Assembly (NCBI RefSeq): GCF_001578805.1
Contig: NZ_KQ969157.1
Span: forward strand, 151,377-193,705
Length of the DNA stretch: 42,329 nucleotides
Direction of reading: 5' to 3'
Source of the DNA: Streptococcus sp. DD10
Lineage (GTDB): Bacteria > Bacillota > Bacilli > Lactobacillales > Streptococcaceae
Below are positions 25,199 to 34,911 of this stretch, in pieces. The notes under the pieces were generated by a model. The model was not told where the DNA came from, ran no database searches, and saw nothing but the letters and a program-made list of their open reading frames with translations. How positions within the stretch are numbered: the first letter of the stretch is position 1; every line of letters starts with the position of its first letter. Made by a program: the position numbers and the translations under genes.

Positions 25199-25864
25199 AT
25201 GCTAAAAAAACATTCAGAAGTTCATAGTCATCTTTTAGCTTGTTTATTAACTTTTTGCGCTGGTTTTATTGATGCCTATACCTTTATAGAACGTGGAGGG
25301 ACGTTAGTAGCTGGTCAGACAGGGAATGTCGTCTTTTTATCTGTTGCCATTGTTCATGACCACTTGGGAGATATTGAGGTGAAACTTGTTACTTTATTGT
25401 GTTTTATGACGGGAATTTTCCTGATTACCTTAGTTCGGCCCAAATTAACCACCAGTAGAAGAAGACTCATTACCCTTGTTCCTTTAATAATACTTTGTAT
25501 CTGGGCAGGGTTTCAGCCTAAAAATAGCTGGAATATGCTGATTGTTCCACCACTGGGGTTCTGTATGGGGGTGGTTACAACAGCTTTTACAGAAGTGCGT
25601 GGACGATTTTATAATAATGCCTTTATGACAGGAAACCTTAAACGTATGATGATGGCTTTAGGAGAATATATTAGTGGTAGAGATAAAACGCAGTTAAGTG
25701 AGGCTCTCTTTTTATCACGGTTGGTTCTCAGTTTTGTTATAGGAGCAATCATTTCAGCGAAACTGACAAGTATTTATCGAATAGAAACGATTTGGTTAGT
25801 GGCGATACTTCTTATCGTGATTCTCCTGGCAGAACTCTTTATTAACAGAAGACTAAAAAATTAA
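25199..25864 (+). CDS. DUF1275 (YoaK-like) membrane protein
   Basis: A 221-aa protein with about six membrane helices. The N-terminal CAGFIDAYTFIERGGTLVAGQTGNVV and the later RGRFYNNAFMTGNLKRM are the DUF1275 signatures (G/A-F-x-D-A, QTGN and TGN). Function of the family is unproven. TGAGGT lies 4 nt before the ATG. It sits between udk and a tRNA gene with no obvious functional link. Confidence 0.85.
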   Translation: MLKKHSEVHSHLLACLLTFCAGFIDAYTFIERGGTLVAGQTGNVVFLSVAIVHDHLGDIEVKLVTLLCFMTGIFLITLVRPKLTTSRRRLITLVPLIILCIWAGFQPKNSWNMLIVPPLGFCMGVVTTAFTEVRGRFYNNAFMTGNLKRMMMALGEYISGRDKTQLSEALFLSRLVLSFVIGAIISAKLTSIYRIETIWLVAILLIVILLAELFINRRLKN

Positions 25865-25925
25865 TATTATTTTCACTGACTTTGGAATTGTTTTCAAATA
25901 AATTTTTCTTTTTTAAAAAAACTAT

Positions 25926-25953
25926 TTGAAGATTTCTTAAAATATGGTATACT
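25926..25953 (+). promoter_or_regulatory. tRNA-Ser promoter
   Basis: TTGAAG (25926-25931), 16-bp spacer, TATACT (25948-25953) preceded by TGG (extended -10). A small GACGT/ACGTC hairpin (25966-25981) lies in the transcribed leader. Confidence 0.7.
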
Positions 25954-25994
25954 AGATTAGCAAGCGACGTATGAAAACGTCTCCTGTTAATTTT

Positions 25995-26082
25995 GGAAGA
26001 TTACTCAAGAGGCTTAAGAGGCCGTGTTGGAAACGCGGTAGGCGTGTAATAGCGTGCGTGGGTTCGAATCCCATGTCTTCCG
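25995..26082 (+). tRNA. tRNA-Ser (anticodon GGA)
   Basis: An 88-nt class II tRNA. Acceptor stem GGAAGAT pairs with GTCTTCC and the discriminator is G73, as serine tRNAs have. The anticodon arm CCGTG-TTGGAAA-CGCGG shows anticodon GGA at 26029-26031. A long variable arm (GGCGTG...) and T-loop GTTCGAATC are present. It reads UCC and UCU codons. No CCA is encoded. Confidence 0.95.
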
Positions 26083-26087
26083 TTGTC

Positions 26088-26108
26088 GGTACCTTAGGGT
26101 ACTTTTTT
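26088..26108 (+). terminator. Terminator after tRNA-Ser
   Basis: GTACC, loop TTAG, GGTAC, then seven T. The short stem is typical of a stable-RNA terminator. Confidence 0.7.
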
Positions 26109-26114
26109 TGTAGC

Positions 26115-26145
26115 AAAAAACTGGTTGAAATAATATTCCAACCAG
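26115..26145 (-). terminator. Terminator of the metallophosphoesterase gene
   Basis: On the minus strand, CTGGTTG (26145-26139) pairs with CAACCAG (26127-26121), followed by TTTTTT (26120-26115). An outer GTAGC/GCTAC pair (26110-26114 and 26148-26152) surrounds it. Confidence 0.75.
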
Positions 26146-26199
26146 AAGCTACCTAAACAATCAGAAGATCGTTTAGGAGGAAAAAGATTAAGTAAAATA

Positions 26200-27057
26200 T
26201 TATAAATCTAGAATTGTTAGGGCATCTTGAAACTCTTTTTTTAGTTGCTTTTTCTTAAATTCTATAAACTCGGGTACGTGTTGGATTTTTCTATAACGTT
26301 TGTAGGGGTGGTAATCTTCTTTAAAGCGATAGGACGGGAAAGTTTTTAAAAAATCTTTGCAAAGTTCCCACTCACGGACATAGCCTAACGGGCGTGCATG
26401 GTAACGGATACCTTCAACCATCCTACTGCCAAAGCGATGGTGAGTATGGCCAAAAATCACATCAGTGATGGGGTATTTTTTAAAAACTGTATGGAAGTGA
26501 CGGCTCCCCAGAAAGGCGTTAAAGCGTTCAAAATAGGGATGATGCAGAATAAAATCATCATGGGGAACGAAGTGGAGGGAAAGGAGGATAGGGCTAGTCG
26601 TCTGCTGTAAAACCGACTCCAGCTGGCTTAAGATGTGATTTGTAATAGTAGGGTCACTCTCGGTTCTCTCTAACCTACGGTCAAACCAGTAAAGGAGCTT
26701 GTTTTTTAGGTGTTCTTCTTCAGATTTTTCAGGTACAAAACTATAGTCATACCAGCCAGATAGACTGACCAGCTGTCTATCCCCAAACTGTTGGATTTGA
26801 ATCTCTCTCTGTCTGATTTCTTCCTCGCTCATGCCCAACATGTCATGATTCCCTAAGTTATAACTGACTGGAAAATGGTGGCATAATTGGTTTATGAATG
26901 GCTGGCTGATATTTTTAAAATCATTGGAAATATCCCCAGCAATATGGAGGTGGTCAATATTTTCATCCTGCAAGGTTTGAATCAGAGTTTCAATCTCAAA
27001 GGCGCCAAACTGGTTCGAATCGATGTGCAAATCGCTCATAAATGCTAGTTTTGTCAT
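26200..27057 (-). CDS. Calcineurin-type metallophosphoesterase
   Basis: A 285-aa phosphoesterase. Metal ligands fall in the classic order: Asp9 and His11 (SDLH), Asp42 (GDISND), Asn70-His71-Asp72 (GNHD), a later LHFVPHDD and FGHTHHRFG. It is cytoplasmic (no signal peptide). Substrate is unknown; relatives cleave nucleotides, phosphodiesters or phosphoproteins. No ribosome site precedes the ATG and a TGCTATTCT box ends 6 nt before it, so translation may be leaderless. The start itself is well placed relative to the family. Confidence 0.85.
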   Translation of the reverse strand: MTKLAFMSDLHIDSNQFGAFEIETLIQTLQDENIDHLHIAGDISNDFKNISQPFINQLCHHFPVSYNLGNHDMLGMSEEEIRQREIQIQQFGDRQLVSLSGWYDYSFVPEKSEEEHLKNKLLYWFDRRLERTESDPTITNHILSQLESVLQQTTSPILLSLHFVPHDDFILHHPYFERFNAFLGSRHFHTVFKKYPITDVIFGHTHHRFGSRMVEGIRYHARPLGYVREWELCKDFLKTFPSYRFKEDYHPYKRYRKIQHVPEFIEFKKKQLKKEFQDALTILDL

Positions 27058-27128
27058 GAGAATAGAATAGCATAAAAAAGCTAGAAAAACTGAAATAAAG
27101 CCTGTATAAGAAATTTTTCAGCTTTTCA

Positions 27129-27137
27129 TGTTATAAT
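27129..27137 (+). promoter_or_regulatory. Extended -10 promoter of queG, 7 nt before ATG
   Basis: TGTTATAAT with hexamer TATAAT at 27132-27137. Transcription would start at about the A of the queG ATG (27145), implying a leaderless mRNA. Confidence 0.65.
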
Positions 27138-27144
27138 GTAGAAG

Positions 27145-28272
27145 ATGGACATCAAAGAAGAGATTAGGAATTTGGCCAAAGAAATTGGCATTTCAAAAAT
27201 TGGGTTTACGACAGCAGATGATTTTTCTTATTTGGAAAAATCCCTCCGACTTGCTGTAGAGGAGGGACGAAATTCTGGTTTTGAACACAAAAATATAGAA
27301 GAAAGAATAAAGCCGAAGTTGAGTTTAGCATCAGCTAAGACCATTATTTCAATCGCAGTCGCCTATCCTCATAAGTTAAAACAACAACCACAGAAAACTC
27401 AGTACAAGCGAGGAAAATTTACTCCCAATTCCTGGGGTTTAGATTACCACTATGTCTTACAGGATAAGCTAGAAAAGTTGGCTCGGGGTATCGAAGAGAT
27501 GACTGTTAACTTTGAATACAAGGGGATGGTTGATACAGGAGCGCTTGTTGATACGGCTGTCGCAAGAAGGGCTGGGATTGGATTTATTGGTAAGAATGGA
27601 TTAGTTATCTCTAAAGAATATGGCTCTTATATGTTTTTAGGTGAATTAATCACCAATTTGGAAATTGAACCGGATCAGCCTGTTGATTATGGTTGTGGTG
27701 ACTGCAATCGTTGTGTGGTGTCTTGTCCAACATCGTGCCTAATCGGAGATGGGACGATGAATGCTAAGCGCTGTTTGTCTTTTCAGACGCAAGACAAAGG
27801 AATGATGGATTTAGAATTTCGAAAGAAAATAAAGACGGTTATTTATGGATGTGATATTTGCCAGATTTGTTGTCCCTATAATAAAGGTCTAGATAATCCA
27901 CTAGCGACGGATATCGATCCAGATTTAGCACATCCTGAGTTGCTCCCTTTTTTAGAGTTGTCGAATGGTCAATTTAAAGAAAAATTTGGTATGGTTGCGG
28001 GCTCTTGGAGGGGAAAAAATATCTTACAACGAAATGCAATTATCGCTCTTGCTAACAGTCGAGACCGTTCAGCCATTCCTAAAATATTGCAGATAATTGA
28101 TACATCACAAAACAACATCCATATTGCAACAGCTATCTGGGCTTTGGGTGAAATTGTGAAAGAACCGTCTGATGAAATGCTTGAGCTGGTTATGCAGGTG
28201 AAAAATCCAACACCTGAAATTCAACAAGAGCAGGAGCGTTTTTTAAGGAAGTATGCGACTGATTTAGTATAA
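27145..28272 (+). CDS. queG: Epoxyqueuosine reductase QueG
   Basis: A 375-aa cobalamin-dependent iron-sulfur enzyme for the last step of queuosine synthesis in tRNA. VDTGALVDTAVARRAGIGFIGKNG (about 129-152) is the catalytic and cobalamin-binding segment. Two [4Fe-4S] sites follow: Cys184, 187, 190, 194 with partners at 236, 239, 242 and 243, plus Cys210. A C-terminal HEAT-like region (about 297-370) matches the QueG tRNA-binding end. No Shine-Dalgarno is visible; the promoter -10 ends 7 nt before the ATG. No other queuosine gene is in the window. Confidence 0.92.
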   Translation: MDIKEEIRNLAKEIGISKIGFTTADDFSYLEKSLRLAVEEGRNSGFEHKNIEERIKPKLSLASAKTIISIAVAYPHKLKQQPQKTQYKRGKFTPNSWGLDYHYVLQDKLEKLARGIEEMTVNFEYKGMVDTGALVDTAVARRAGIGFIGKNGLVISKEYGSYMFLGELITNLEIEPDQPVDYGCGDCNRCVVSCPTSCLIGDGTMNAKRCLSFQTQDKGMMDLEFRKKIKTVIYGCDICQICCPYNKGLDNPLATDIDPDLAHPELLPFLELSNGQFKEKFGMVAGSWRGKNILQRNAIIALANSRDRSAIPKILQIIDTSQNNIHIATAIWALGEIVKEPSDEMLELVMQVKNPTPEIQQEQERFLRKYATDLV

Positions 28273-28297
28273 AAAATCAGCAAATTACAGATCTATA

Positions 28298-28306
28298 TGG
28301 TATAAT
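28298..28306 (+). promoter_or_regulatory. Extended -10 promoter of prfB
   Basis: TGGTATAAT, hexamer 28301-28306. The -35 is weak. It is followed by AAAGGAG (28322-28328) and the prfB ATG at 28334. Confidence 0.7.
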
Positions 28307-28333
28307 GAAATGATAGACAGAAAAGGAGTACAT

Positions 28334-29429
28334 ATGGACATTTCAGAAATTCGTCAAAAAATTGACGCCAATCGTGAAAAATTAGCTTCTTTCAGGGGGT
28401 CTCTTTGACCTCGAAGGGTTAGAAGAGGAGATTGCTATCTTGGAAAACAAGATGACAGAGCCTGATTTTTGGAACGATAATATTGCGGCTCAAAAAACGT
28501 CGCAAGAGTTAAATGAAGTAAAAACAACTTATAACACTTTTCGTAAAATGGAAGAGTTGCAGGATGAGGTTGAAATTCTACTAGATTTCTTGGCAGAAGA
28601 TGAGTCTGTACAAGATGAATTAGTGGAGCAATTAGCTGAGTTAGATAAAATGATGACCAGTTATGAAATGACACTTCTTTTGTCAGAACCGTATGATCAC
28701 AATAATGCTATTCTTGAGATTCATCCAGGTTCAGGTGGTACGGAGGCTCAAGATTGGGGCGATATGTTACTTCGTATGTATACCCGTTATGGTAATGCTA
28801 AGGGATTTAAAGTGGATGTTTTAGATTATCAGGCAGGTGATGAAGCTGGTATCAAGTCGGTTACTCTTTCCTTTGAAGGGCCAAACGCTTACGGTCTACT
28901 TAAGTCAGAAATGGGTGTGCATCGGTTGGTGCGGATTTCGCCGTTTGACTCGGCTAAGCGACGTCATACTTCTTTTACATCTGTAGAAGTCATGCCTGAA
29001 CTAGATGATTCGATTGAAGTGGATATCCGTGATGATGATATAAAAATGGATACCTTCCGTTCAGGCGGAGCTGGTGGACAAAACGTCAATAAAGTTTCAA
29101 CTGGGGTACGATTAACTCATATTCCAACTGGAACTGTTGTACAGTCTACAGTAGATAGAACCCAGTATGGTAACCGAGATCGTGCAATGAAGTTGCTACA
29201 AGCAAAACTTTATCAAATAGAGCGAGAAAAAAAGGCTGCAGAGGTAGATTCGCTCAAGGGAGAAAAGAAAGAAATTACCTGGGGCAGTCAGATACGTTCT
29301 TATGTTTTTACACCGTATACAATGGTGAAAGATCATCGAACTAGTTTTGAGGTAGCACAAGTAGATAAGGTTATGGACGGTGACTTGGATGGCTTTATCG
29401 ATGCCTATCTTAAGTGGCGAATTAGCTGA
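28334..29429 (+). CDS. prfB: Peptide chain release factor 2, with programmed +1 frameshift
   Basis: Two frames join. ATG 28334 reads 24 codons ([20 protein letters not shown] then RGSL) to an in-frame TGA at 28406-28408. After a +1 shift at CTT-T, reading resumes with GAC CTC GAA (DLEGLEEE) to 29429, giving 364 aa. The shift site has AGGGGG (28394-28399) three nt before CTT TGA C, the classic prfB arrangement in which low RF2 slows termination at its own UGA. SPF (202-204) sets UGA/UAA recognition and GGQ (247-249) catalyses peptide release. ftsEX follows, as in many Firmicutes. Confidence 0.97.
28394..28409 (+). promoter_or_regulatory. prfB programmed frameshift signal
   Basis: AGGGGG-TCT-CTT-TGA-C: an internal Shine-Dalgarno-like block, slippery CUU and a UGA with following C. 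It provides RF2 autoregulation. Confidence 0.96.
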
Positions 29430-29479
29430 TTTTAGTAAAATTACTTGTCATAATAAAAATAGTTGAAAGGAACGAGAAA

Positions 29480-30172
29480 GTGTCAATCATTGATATGAGA
29501 GATGTTGTCAAAAAATACGACAACGGGACAACAGCTCTTCGTGGTGTGACCATTAAGATAGAACCGGGTGAGTTTGCTTATATTGTTGGTCCATCGGGAG
29601 CTGGGAAATCTACCTTTATCCGACTACTTTACCGTGAGGTCCAGTTGGATAAGGGAGATTTACAAGTTGCAGATTTTGATTTAAAAAAAATTAAGAAGCG
29701 CGATGTACCTTTACTTCGGCGAAATGTCGGAGTTGTTTTCCAAGACTATAAACTGTTACCTAAAAAGACTGTTTATGAGAATATTGCTTATGCGATGGAA
29801 GTTATTGGAGCTAAACGTCGTGATATTAAAAAGCGAGTAATGGAAGTTCTTGATTTAGTGGGGTTGAAGCATAAAGTACGCTCATTTCCAAATGAACTAT
29901 CTGGTGGAGAACAACAGCGGATTGCTATTGCTCGTGCTATTGTAAACAATCCTAAGGTTTTGATCGCAGATGAGCCAACAGGAAATCTAGACCCAGATAA
30001 TTCTTGGGAAATTATGAATTTATTGGAACGCATTAATTTACAAGGAACAACTGTCTTAATGGCAACTCATAATAGTCAGATTGTAAATACGTTACGTCAC
30101 CGCGTTATCGCTATTGAAAATGGTCGTGTGGTGCGTGATGAAGCGGAAGGAGAGTACGGATACGATGATTAG
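29480..30172 (+). CDS. ftsE: Cell division ATPase FtsE
   Basis: A 230-aa ABC ATPase. Walker A GPSGAGKST (37-45), Q-loop VVFQDYKLLP, signature LSGGEQQR (140-147) and Walker B VLIADEP (160-166). With FtsX it forms the divisome complex that activates peptidoglycan hydrolases (PcsB in pneumococcus). The start is GTG 29480, with AAAGGA 8 nt upstream. It overlaps ftsX by 8 nt. Confidence 0.96.
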   Translation: MSIIDMRDVVKKYDNGTTALRGVTIKIEPGEFAYIVGPSGAGKSTFIRLLYREVQLDKGDLQVADFDLKKIKKRDVPLLRRNVGVVFQDYKLLPKKTVYENIAYAMEVIGAKRRDIKKRVMEVLDLVGLKHKVRSFPNELSGGEQQRIAIARAIVNNPKVLIADEPTGNLDPDNSWEIMNLLERINLQGTTVLMATHNSQIVNTLRHRVIAIENGRVVRDEAEGEYGYDD

Positions 30173-31091
30173 AAGATTTTTCCGCCATCTATGGGAGTCC
30201 ATTAAAAGTTTAAAACGAAACGGCTGGATGACAGTGGCTGCTACTGGGATAGTAACCATAACCTTAACTTTACTAGCAATTTTTGCTTCGGTTATCCTTA
30301 ATGCGGCAAAACTTACACGAGATATTGAAAATAATGTACGCATTACAGTATATTTGCAAGTTGATACTCATGATAACAGTGAAGTTATCACAGTTGAAGG
30401 TCAAGAAAGAAGTAACGAAAATTTCCATAAAATTTATGACCAACTTCAAGGGTTATCAAATGTTAAGTCAGTAACTTTCTCAGATAAGAATGAACAGCTC
30501 AATAAATTGATTGAGACAATGGGAGATGACTGGAATTTATATTCTGGTGATGCCAATCCCTTATATGATGCTTATATTGTTGATGCGACATCACCTTCTG
30601 AGGTAGTGGCAGTTTCGGAAGCAGCAAAGACAATTGAAGGTGTAACAGAGGTGAATTATGGTGGGGCTAATACACAACGTCTTCTTTCACTAACAAATCT
30701 TATTCAAACATGGGGCTTGATTGGAGTAGGACTTCTATTTTTTATTGCTATCTTTCTGATTTCAAATACGATACGTATTACCATTATTTCTCGTAGCCGC
30801 GAGATTCAAATCATGAGATTGGTTGGTGCGAAGAGTAGTTATATTCGTGGACCGTTCTTATTTGAAGGTGCCTGGATTGGTTTAATTGGTGCGATTTTAC
30901 CATCACTGTTGGTTTACTTTGTCTATGACATGTCTTATCGTCAATTTAACCCTGGTTTGGTTGGTCAAAATCTTTCTATGATAACCCCTGACCTGTTTAT
31001 TCCAATTATGATTGGTTCCTTATTTGTTTTGGGGATGATTATCGGTTCTATTGGAGCACGGATTTCCATGAGACGTTATTTGAAAGTATAG
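30165..31091 (+). CDS. ftsX: Cell division membrane protein FtsX
   Basis: A 308-aa protein with an N-terminal cytoplasmic amphipathic segment (MIRRFFRHLWESIKSLKRNG), TM1 (about 22-44), a large extracellular loop (45-170) that in pneumococcus engages PcsB, and three further TM helices. RSREIQIMRLVGA is the coupling-helix region conserved in FtsX. The ATG overlaps the end of ftsE (ATGATTAG), so the pair is coupled. A terminator follows. Confidence 0.95.
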   Translation: MIRRFFRHLWESIKSLKRNGWMTVAATGIVTITLTLLAIFASVILNAAKLTRDIENNVRITVYLQVDTHDNSEVITVEGQERSNENFHKIYDQLQGLSNVKSVTFSDKNEQLNKLIETMGDDWNLYSGDANPLYDAYIVDATSPSEVVAVSEAAKTIEGVTEVNYGGANTQRLLSLTNLIQTWGLIGVGLLFFIAIFLISNTIRITIISRSREIQIMRLVGAKSSYIRGPFLFEGAWIGLIGAILPSLLVYFVYDMSYRQFNPGLVGQNLSMITPDLFIPIMIGSLFVLGMIIGSIGARISMRRYLKV

Positions 31092-31112
31092 ACTATAACT
31101 TTATAGAAATAG

Positions 31113-33155
<2,043 letters not shown>

Positions 33156-33162
33156 GTAAAAA

Positions 33163-34119
33163 ATGACAAATGTGATAAAAAAAGCACGACTGATATACAA
33201 CCCTACTTCGGGTCAGGAAATTATTAAAAAGAATATCGCTGAAGTTCTGGATGTGTTGGAAGATGTTGGTTATGAAACGAGTGCTTACCAGACGACACCA
33301 GATCCCCTTTCAGCACAAAAGGAAGCAGAAAGAGCAGCACTTGCAGGTTTTGATTTGATTATTGCAGCAGGTGGTGACGGAACGATAAATGAAGTTGTCA
33401 ATGGAGTGGCAGGTTTAGATAAGCGTCCTAAGATGGCTTTTATCCCAACCGGAACAACCAATGACTATGCACGGGCTCTCAAAATTCCAATGGGTGATCC
33501 AGTTGCTGCAGCCAGAATTATTGAAAAGAACCAAACGATAAAAATGGATATTGGACGTGCTTATGATGATAAATACTTTATCAATATCGCTGCTGCGGGT
33601 ACCCTAACGGAGTTGACTTATAGTGTCCCAAGTGAGGTCAAATCACGGCTTGGCTACCTTGCGTATGTAGCAAAAGGCGTAGAAATGTTTCCGAAAAGCA
33701 AGGGGAGAATGGTTCGAATTGAGCATGACGGTGGTGTATTTAAGGGAAGCGTCTCACTAATTTTTGTAGCTCTTACCAATTCAATTGGAGGTTTCGAACA
33801 ACTGGCTCCTGATACTAAGCTAGACGATGGGAACTTTAGTCTTATTTTAGTCAAAACGGATCGCCTTTTTGAAATGTTGAGCCTCTTAATTCAAGCTGTT
33901 AATGGTGGAAATCATGTTAATGATGCCAATGTAGAATATTTGAAAACTAGTAAAATTAAACTAGAAGTTTTAGATAAGGCTGAACCGTTTATGTTAAATC
34001 TTGACGGTGAATACGGTGGAGATACACCAGTCGAACTGCAGGTTTTACCAAATCATCTAGAATTTTTTGTAAATATGGATGAAATAAATAATGGAAATTT
34101 ACATCAAGGGAACAAATAG
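33163..34119 (+). CDS. dagK: Diacylglycerol kinase family lipid kinase
   Basis: A 318-aa DagK/YegS-type kinase: RLIYNPTSG (9-17), the nucleotide-binding GGDGT (70-74), PTGTTNDYA (95-103) and a C-terminal EPFMLNLDGEYGG segment with the conserved Asp-Gly-Glu. It recycles diacylglycerol, which is released when glycerol-phosphate transferases such as LtaS and GacH use phosphatidylglycerol. That is a functional echo of the gene ending at 16169, although they are far apart. It lies 7 nt after ligA and is probably co-transcribed. Ribosome site is weak. Confidence 0.88.
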   Translation: MTNVIKKARLIYNPTSGQEIIKKNIAEVLDVLEDVGYETSAYQTTPDPLSAQKEAERAALAGFDLIIAAGGDGTINEVVNGVAGLDKRPKMAFIPTGTTNDYARALKIPMGDPVAAARIIEKNQTIKMDIGRAYDDKYFINIAAAGTLTELTYSVPSEVKSRLGYLAYVAKGVEMFPKSKGRMVRIEHDGGVFKGSVSLIFVALTNSIGGFEQLAPDTKLDDGNFSLILVKTDRLFEMLSLLIQAVNGGNHVNDANVEYLKTSKIKLEVLDKAEPFMLNLDGEYGGDTPVELQVLPNHLEFFVNMDEINNGNLHQGNK

Positions 34120-34177
34120 CTTTCATGTTTTAAGCCTATCATTTGAAAAACGTGCTGAACTATCTATAGGCATTTCG

Positions 34178-34206
34178 TTGACGAAAGTTGGGAAAAAGAG
34201 TATAAT
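34178..34206 (+). promoter_or_regulatory. Promoter of the T-box/alaS operon
   Basis: TTGACG (34178-34183, 5/6), 17-bp spacer and consensus TATAAT (34201-34206). Confidence 0.88.
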
Positions 34207-34212
34207 AGAACA

Positions 34213-34388
34213 GTTGAGAATTGATTTTCAGTTATCTTAGTCCAGAGAAATGGCGGTGCTGCGAGCCATCTAAGTTTGGAAGTCATGCTACTCGATGTCA
34301 CAAATGCATAAGAATGAGAGAATGACAAGTTCATTGAATGAAGGTGGTACCGCGGTTTTTCGCCCTTCGTGATATGAGCTTGTCTTTT
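34213..34388 (+). ncRNA. T-box riboswitch, alanine-specific
   Basis: The leader contains the T-box core AAGGTGGTACCGCG (34341-34354), whose TGGT can pair with the ACCA end of uncharged tRNA with discriminator A, as in tRNA-Ala. Stem I shows AGAGA (34244-34248) and a downstream GCT followed by A (34287-34290), which is the likely alanine specifier codon. The terminator is GACAAGTTCAT (34324-34334) with ATGAGCTTGTC (34374-34384) plus GAAGG/CCTTC inside, then TTTT. Uncharged tRNA-Ala would favour the antiterminator and so expression of alaS. Confidence 0.93.
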
Positions 34389-34405
34389 GATTTTTGGAGG
34401 TGTTT

Positions 34406-34891
34406 ATGAAGACCTTTCTCGTGAAACAAAAGTTTCGTCTCGGTGGCGAACGCTTCGCTATCAAGGATGACAGGGGAGAAATCGCTTATCAGGTAGAGGG
34501 ATCCTTTTTTAAGATTCCTAAAACCTTTACCATCTATGATGTGGCTGGTCATCAAGTCAGTGAGATAAGTAAGGAGATTTGGACACTACTTCCTCGCTTT
34601 ACTATTCAGCTACGGGACGGTTCAAATTTTGTCATTCGTAAGAAGTTGACCTTCTGGCGAGATAAGTATACCTTTGATAATCTGGGTCTTCGTATCGAGG
34701 GCAATATCTGGGATTTGGATTTCAAACTATTGGATGACCGTGACCAACTCATTGCGGAGATTAAGAAAGAACTCTTTCACCTCACCTCGACTTACACCGT
34801 TACTGTCCTTGAGGATACTTATGCAGATCTAGTCATTTCCCTCTGTGTCGCCATTGACTATGTAGAAATGCTGGAAAGCGGATCGAATTAA
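34406..34891 (+). CDS. LURP-one-related (scramblase-like beta-barrel) protein
   Basis: A 161-aa protein, MKTFLVKQKFRLGGERFAIKDDRGEIAYQVEGSFF..., with the repeated beta-strand pattern of LURP-one/YxjI proteins (tubby-like barrel). No membrane segment. Function in bacteria is unknown. ATG 34406 has GGAGG 5 nt upstream. It lies between the alanine T-box and alaS with only 20 nt to alaS and no terminator, so it must share T-box control. Confidence 0.82.
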   Translation: MKTFLVKQKFRLGGERFAIKDDRGEIAYQVEGSFFKIPKTFTIYDVAGHQVSEISKEIWTLLPRFTIQLRDGSNFVIRKKLTFWRDKYTFDNLGLRIEGNIWDLDFKLLDDRDQLIAEIKKELFHLTSTYTVTVLEDTYADLVISLCVAIDYVEMLESGSN

Positions 34892-34911
34892 ACAAAAAAT
34901 AAGGAGAACTC

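Noticed and set aside
25971-26156. 61-codon open frame
   Set aside because: It runs across the tRNA-Ser gene and its terminator.
28406-28408. In-frame TGA as evidence that prfB is a pseudogene
   Set aside because: It is the conserved programmed frameshift stop, with AGGGGG and CTT-TGA-C.
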